A stretch of DNA of 64,000 bases from Lutraria lutraria (Eukaryota > Mollusca > Bivalvia > Venerida > Mactridae). Positions 56,901 through 62,900 of the stretch are shown here, in pieces (the stretch's first letter is position 1; the number at the start of each line of letters is the position of its first letter). A program made the translations under genes and the position numbers. The stretch covers positions 37,173,083-37,237,082 of the forward strand of contig OZ026835.1 of the NCBI GenBank assembly GCA_964023205.1. Reading direction: 5' to 3'. Below the pieces are notes generated by a model. That model worked only from the letters and a program-made list of their open reading frames with translations, did not search any database and was not told the DNA's origin.

Positions 56901-59900
56901 TTGTAAAGTATTGACATGGAGGAACAGTTCTCCATCTTTTTTAATATTCTATAGTATTGACATGGGGGAACATTCCTCTATGGTGGAAAGTTGTGGCGGA
57001 GGAACATTCCTCCATCTTTTTATTCTATGGTATTGCTATGGGGGAACATTCCTCCATCAGTTTATCATAAAGTAAAGACATGGTGGAACGTTTATTTATC
57101 ATACAGTCAGGAAATGTGATGGGGGAATATTCCTCCATCTTTGCTTGTAAAGTGTTGACATGGAGGAACAGTTCTCCATCTTTTCTAATATTCTATAGTA
57201 CTGACATGGGGGAACATTCCTCTATGGTGGAAAGTTGTGGCGGAGGAACATTCCGCCATCTTTTTATTCTATGGTATTGCTATGGGGGAACATTCCTCCA
57301 TCAGTTTATCATAAAGTATAGACATGGAGGAACTTTTATTTATCATACAGTCAGGAAATGTGATGGGGGAATATTCCTCCATCTTTGCTTGTAAAGTATC
57401 GACATGGAGGAACATTTCTCCATCTTTTTTAATATTCTATAGTATTGACATGGGGGAACATTCCTCCATCGGTTTATCATAAAGTATAGATATGGAGGAA
57501 CATTTATCTATCATACAGTCAGAAAATGTGATGGGGAACAATCCTCCATGTTTTTATTGTACAGTATTGACATGGAGGAACATTCATCTCTCCTATCGTG
57601 GAAAGTTGTGATTGGAGGGACATTCCTTCATTTTTTTTATTCCATAGTATTGACATAGAGCAACATTTCCAACATTTCTCTATCTTTTTTAATATTCTAT
57701 AGTATTGACATGGAGGAACATTTCTCTATCTTTTTTAATATTCTATAGTATTGACATGGGGGAACATTCCTCCATCGGTTTATCATAAAGTATAGATATG
57801 GAGGAACATTTATCTATCATACAGTCAGAAAATGTGATGGGGAACATTCCTCCATGTTTTAAGTGTACAGTATTGACATGGAGGAACATTCATCTCTCCT
57901 ATCGTGGAAAGTTGTGATTGGAGGGACGTTCCTTCATTTTTTTGTATTCCATAGTATTGACATAGAGCAACATTTCCAACATTTCTCTATCTTTTTTAAT
58001 ATTCTATAGTATAGACATGGAGCAACATTCCTCCATCTTTTTACATATTATATAGTACTGACATGGAGTAACATTTATCTATCTTATGGTGGATAGTTGT
58101 GATGGAGGAACATTCTTCCATTGTGATGGAGAAATATTCCTCCATCTTTTTTATTGTGTAGTACTGACATGGAGGAACATTCCTCCATCTTTTCATTGTG
58201 AGGTATTGACATGGGGGAACATTCCTCCATCTTTTTATTGTGTAGTACTGACATGGAGGAACATTCCCCCATCATTTTATTGTGTAGTACTGACATGGAG
58301 GAACCTTCCTCCATCGTTTTATTGTGTAGTACTGACATGGGGGAACATTCCTCCATCATTTTATTGTGTAGTACTGACATGGAGGAACATTCCCCCATCA
58401 TTTTATTGTGTAGTACTGACATGGAGGAACATTCCCCCATCTTTTTTAATATTCTATAGTATAGACATGGAGGAACATTCCTCCATCTTTTTTAATATTC
58501 TATAGTATAGACATGGAGGAACATTCCTCCATCTTTTTTAATATTCTATAGTATAGATATGGGGGAACATTCCTCCATCAGTTTATCATACAGTATTGAC
58601 ATGGAGGAACATTTATATATCATACAGTCAGGAAATGTGATGGGGGGGACATTCTTCCATCTTTTTTAATATTCTATAGTATTGACATGGAGGAACATTC
58701 CTCTATGCTATGGTGGAAAGTTGATGTGGAGGAACATTCCTCCATCTTCTTATTCTATGGTATTGATATGGGGGAACATTCCTCCATCAGTTTATCATAT
58801 AGTATAGACATGGAGGAACTATTATTTATCATACAGTCAGGAAATGTGATGGGGGAATATTCCTCCATCTTTGTTTGTATAGTATTGACATGGGGGAACA
58901 TTCCTCCATCTTTTTTAATGTTCTATAGTATTGACATGGGGGAACATTCCTCCATCTTTTTTAATGTTCTATAGTATTGACATGGAGGAACATTTCTCTA
59001 TCTTTTTTAATATTCTATAGTATTCAATGGGGGAACATTCCTCCATCAGTTTATCATAAAGTATAGATATGGAGGAACATTTATCTATCATACTGTCAGA
59101 AAATGTGATGGGGGAACATTCCTCCATGTTTTTATTGTACAGTATTGACATGGAGCAACATTTCTCTCTCCTATGGTGGTAAGTTGTGATCGGAGGGACA
59201 TTCCTTCATCTTTTTTTATAAATACTATAGAGTGTAAGCATGGAGGAACATTCCTCTATCATAGAGGAATGTTCCCCCAACTTGTGTTCCCCCAGAACAA
59301 GGACATCTGGAATTTCCTTTCTTATTATGGAACGGCTTACTTCTAAATTGAGAAATAAAAGATAGTCATTTTGAATGTTAGGCAAAGGCAGTTGTTTTAC
59401 CCAAATCGTCAACCATTGTATTTATACATTGGTAGTGAAAAGGAAACACAGAAATTAAGCAATAGTGTTCAATTTCATTCGCACTGCCCTGTACATTACC
59501 TTCATGAGTATCATATTAGTAGCTTCAAGTCCTGGTGGAACTTGTAGGGCACACATGAATTTAATCAAACGTGTTTTACCACATCCAGTTTCTCCCATGA
59601 TGATAACAGGAATATCACATCTGAAAATATAAGGAAGGGTTTCATAAAATGCTGTAAATTTGTCATTCATTCAACTTATACATAGACATTTAATAAAGAA
59701 TAACAAATTTATCATTCTGTTTTGAAAGGTCAAAGTTTAATTTGGCAGATACAAATTAATCATTTATCAAAGGAAAATGTGATTCTACAGATAAATTGAT
59801 TCAAAGTGTTTTCAGTTGAACATGGAGCACTACATGTATACTGTCTGCTAATTTCATTTTTCATTTAAAGTATTAACCTAAAGCGCATGTAAATAGCTAG

Positions 59901-62900
59901 AATCTTCTTCACGTTGTCTGTTGTCAATTCATAAGAATCATCTGGATCATGAGGCATATCAATACCCATCACATTACACAACTTCTGGATCTTCTCATGT
60001 CTGGAAATGTAATAATAATTATCAATAATTAATCAAAGTTCTGAAAGTGCTCTTGGAAACAGAACTTGCATAGACTTGCACTGCGACATGGAACGGTAAC
60101 TAGTTAATCAAATGCAAGGCAGATGTAGAAAACTTAGCACATCAAAATGTATGCCTTCAAAGTAAGTGACGGCTATGGAAAGCTGAAGTATCGTTCAGTT
60201 TCCAAAAAGGTAGCTTAAGTTCAATGACATACTTTTAACATGTTTAAAAATATATGTACAATATTTACACTAGATCTAATGTCTTATAATAAAATTATAA
60301 AATGACACAAACAACCAACATAATTATAAGTCTTTCTATATCTGGATATTCACAACTTGCTGAAAATATTCATAACATGCAGGTAAATAATTTAAAATAA
60401 ACCAAACAAACATACCTAGGGAGTGCATCAAAGTTTTCTTGTAGAGGTGCATGATTTCGTACCAGAGCATCATACAGATTCTGTGCCATAATACCTCTCT
60501 CCAGTGTAGTTCTCGTTTGTTGGTCAATTAAGTTTCCAGAACCTCGTTCAATATTAAAGCCCAAGAACGTAAACGTAAATCTATCTGAGTTGAAAAATAA
60601 GTACGGATGGGGACTGAAAAGACAGAAATATACATTATATACATCACATTTCTAAATAGGCAATTTTAATACATACAGTCATCTGAATGCTTAAAATGTA
60701 CTATAGGAAAAACATTTATCATGTTCAATGATAAATCCAGGTAAAAAATAATGTTATTTGGCAGACATATCTTACAAACTCAAATACAAGATCAGCTGAT
60801 AACAGGAACATCAATATTTTCCCTATTACCTGCTTTCCCAGGTTCGTCTCATACGATATGCCTGTAAATCATCAACATCATCATCTTCCTCATCAGTTAC
60901 CATTTGTTCAGCATTTCCGAGACGTTCTAGCATTTTACCGGATTTCACTCCAGGTGATTCTTCACTCATATCTAATGATCTTGTAGAGAAATCCTATTTA
61001 ACAAATGAGTCAAACAATGAATTGCATGATATTGGTGCTATCAATAATAAAGCAAAAAGCTCAAGGATTGTCCTACATAAAAACAGGAAGAATGAAGTTG
61101 AATTCATAATAGGATAGGATTTGTAAGAATGACCTTGAAGCAACCCTTAAAGCAATGTCAGTAATGGTTTATATACAAATTTCAATATACAGAAGAATTG
61201 GATTACTAGGAGGAAAATCCTACCTTCACAAATATATATGAACCTTTCCCATAACTAAAAAGCCGCCCGAAACAACAAGACATAAAATAAACGTGGACGA
61301 AACATAATCTCCCCGAGCAGTCCTGCCTTGGAATGGTCTTAAACAAAACTACAGGGAGGTTTAATAGGTGTGATGGACCAAACGTCACACAAAAAAATCA
61401 AACATATTTACACAGATATACAGGAAAATTAATGTTATTTCATATCTCATTAATATGGTAGCAACGACTTTGATCACAAATAATAATATCATCAACGTAC
61501 CCTGGACATCTGGATAAGAAACCTTAAAACAAACTGGGCAAATCCAGGGAGATCCTCAGCAGCAGCTGCACCAACAAAATTGTTCTGTTCAAAATCAACA
61601 AGCTGGGTGTTGAGAAACCATACAAAATGATGAAGTTCAGACCAGGATGGATCATTAAGGCCACACCGTCTGAAATATAACATCAGATGCAAAACACCGG
61701 AAATGCATAATCAAACTTATAGTAACAGAAACTGAGTCATAAAGTATTCGATGAAATATACTACAGCTGTTATATTCACCCTTGTCACTGTAAAGGGACA
61801 AATATTTGCCACTAATAATAAAGAAATTGAGTTCCTTTCAATGAGTAATTGAGTTGCAGCCTTAACAAGGCAAATTCAATATTTGACCTTAGATCTATAA
61901 GTGCGACCTTGATATTAGAGGTACAGGCCTCTATGGTTCTTACGCACAACACACTGTCTCATGTAGGTAAACAATCATGCCAAGTTGTTTTGAAATCCAA
62001 CAACAGTTAACAACAATGTCACAGCCCTGAAAAGAAATGGGATGCAACGGTACGAGACATTTTACTTGATTCCAGTATAGCCCCCACCACTGATAGTGGG
62101 TGGGTATAACAAGACAAATTTCTTCCGGTTTGCTCTATTTTCAGTACCTAAGTAAAGTCTGGAGACAATTTTGAGGATCCCCTTCTGGAACTCGAGGATT
62201 AATGTCAGTGAGTTGTCTCCCTTGATCCAAACGAAGCAAGTATTGGAATGGTCTTTGAAACACTGTGCTTCTGAACAATTTGCCATCAAATAATTGATCA
62301 GAATTTTTGTATCCTAAAAATAAAAATAGCAGTTTTCACATCGTAACAATAAATACATGGTTTAGAAATACATCTGAATTAGGCAGCTTCTTTTAACTTT
62401 GGTTTAACAAATATAAGTAATTAAATAATATTCAGTTAAACACACATAATACATCTCATGTTAAAATGTAAGTAAATCAAGACTAAGAAGCATAGAATCA
62501 GTACAGTGTATTTGTTTTAATTAACTCATATATATAGGATTAAAATGAATGAATTATATAACACAGAAATAGCTATAAATCTAACCAGCATCTATTTGAG
62601 CTAACAAAAATGCATTATTCATCATAATATGTAACTCAAAAACTACATTAACATCATTTGCTTGACATCTTACCAATCACTGAAAGATGCAGATCCTATG
62701 TTAATACATACAATATTTTACTTAAAACAAGTACAGTCAAACCTGCATTAGTGTATTGTGTATTACATCCCCAAATAAAGGCTATCCTTTGAATAAAGGC
62801 CATTCTTCGGCCTGGCAACAGATTTGACTGTACATATTTTTGTATATGAATGATAACTGCACACATAATAATAATGTTCTAATTTACCTTCTGGTTTTTG

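Noticed and set aside
55251..59151. Open frames with 14-residue MEEHSSVFLLCSTD-like repeats on both strands
   Set aside because: The 42-bp palindromic unit is divisible by three and therefore open on both strands. The frames are not interrupted by introns or framed by any promoter and stop at unit variants.
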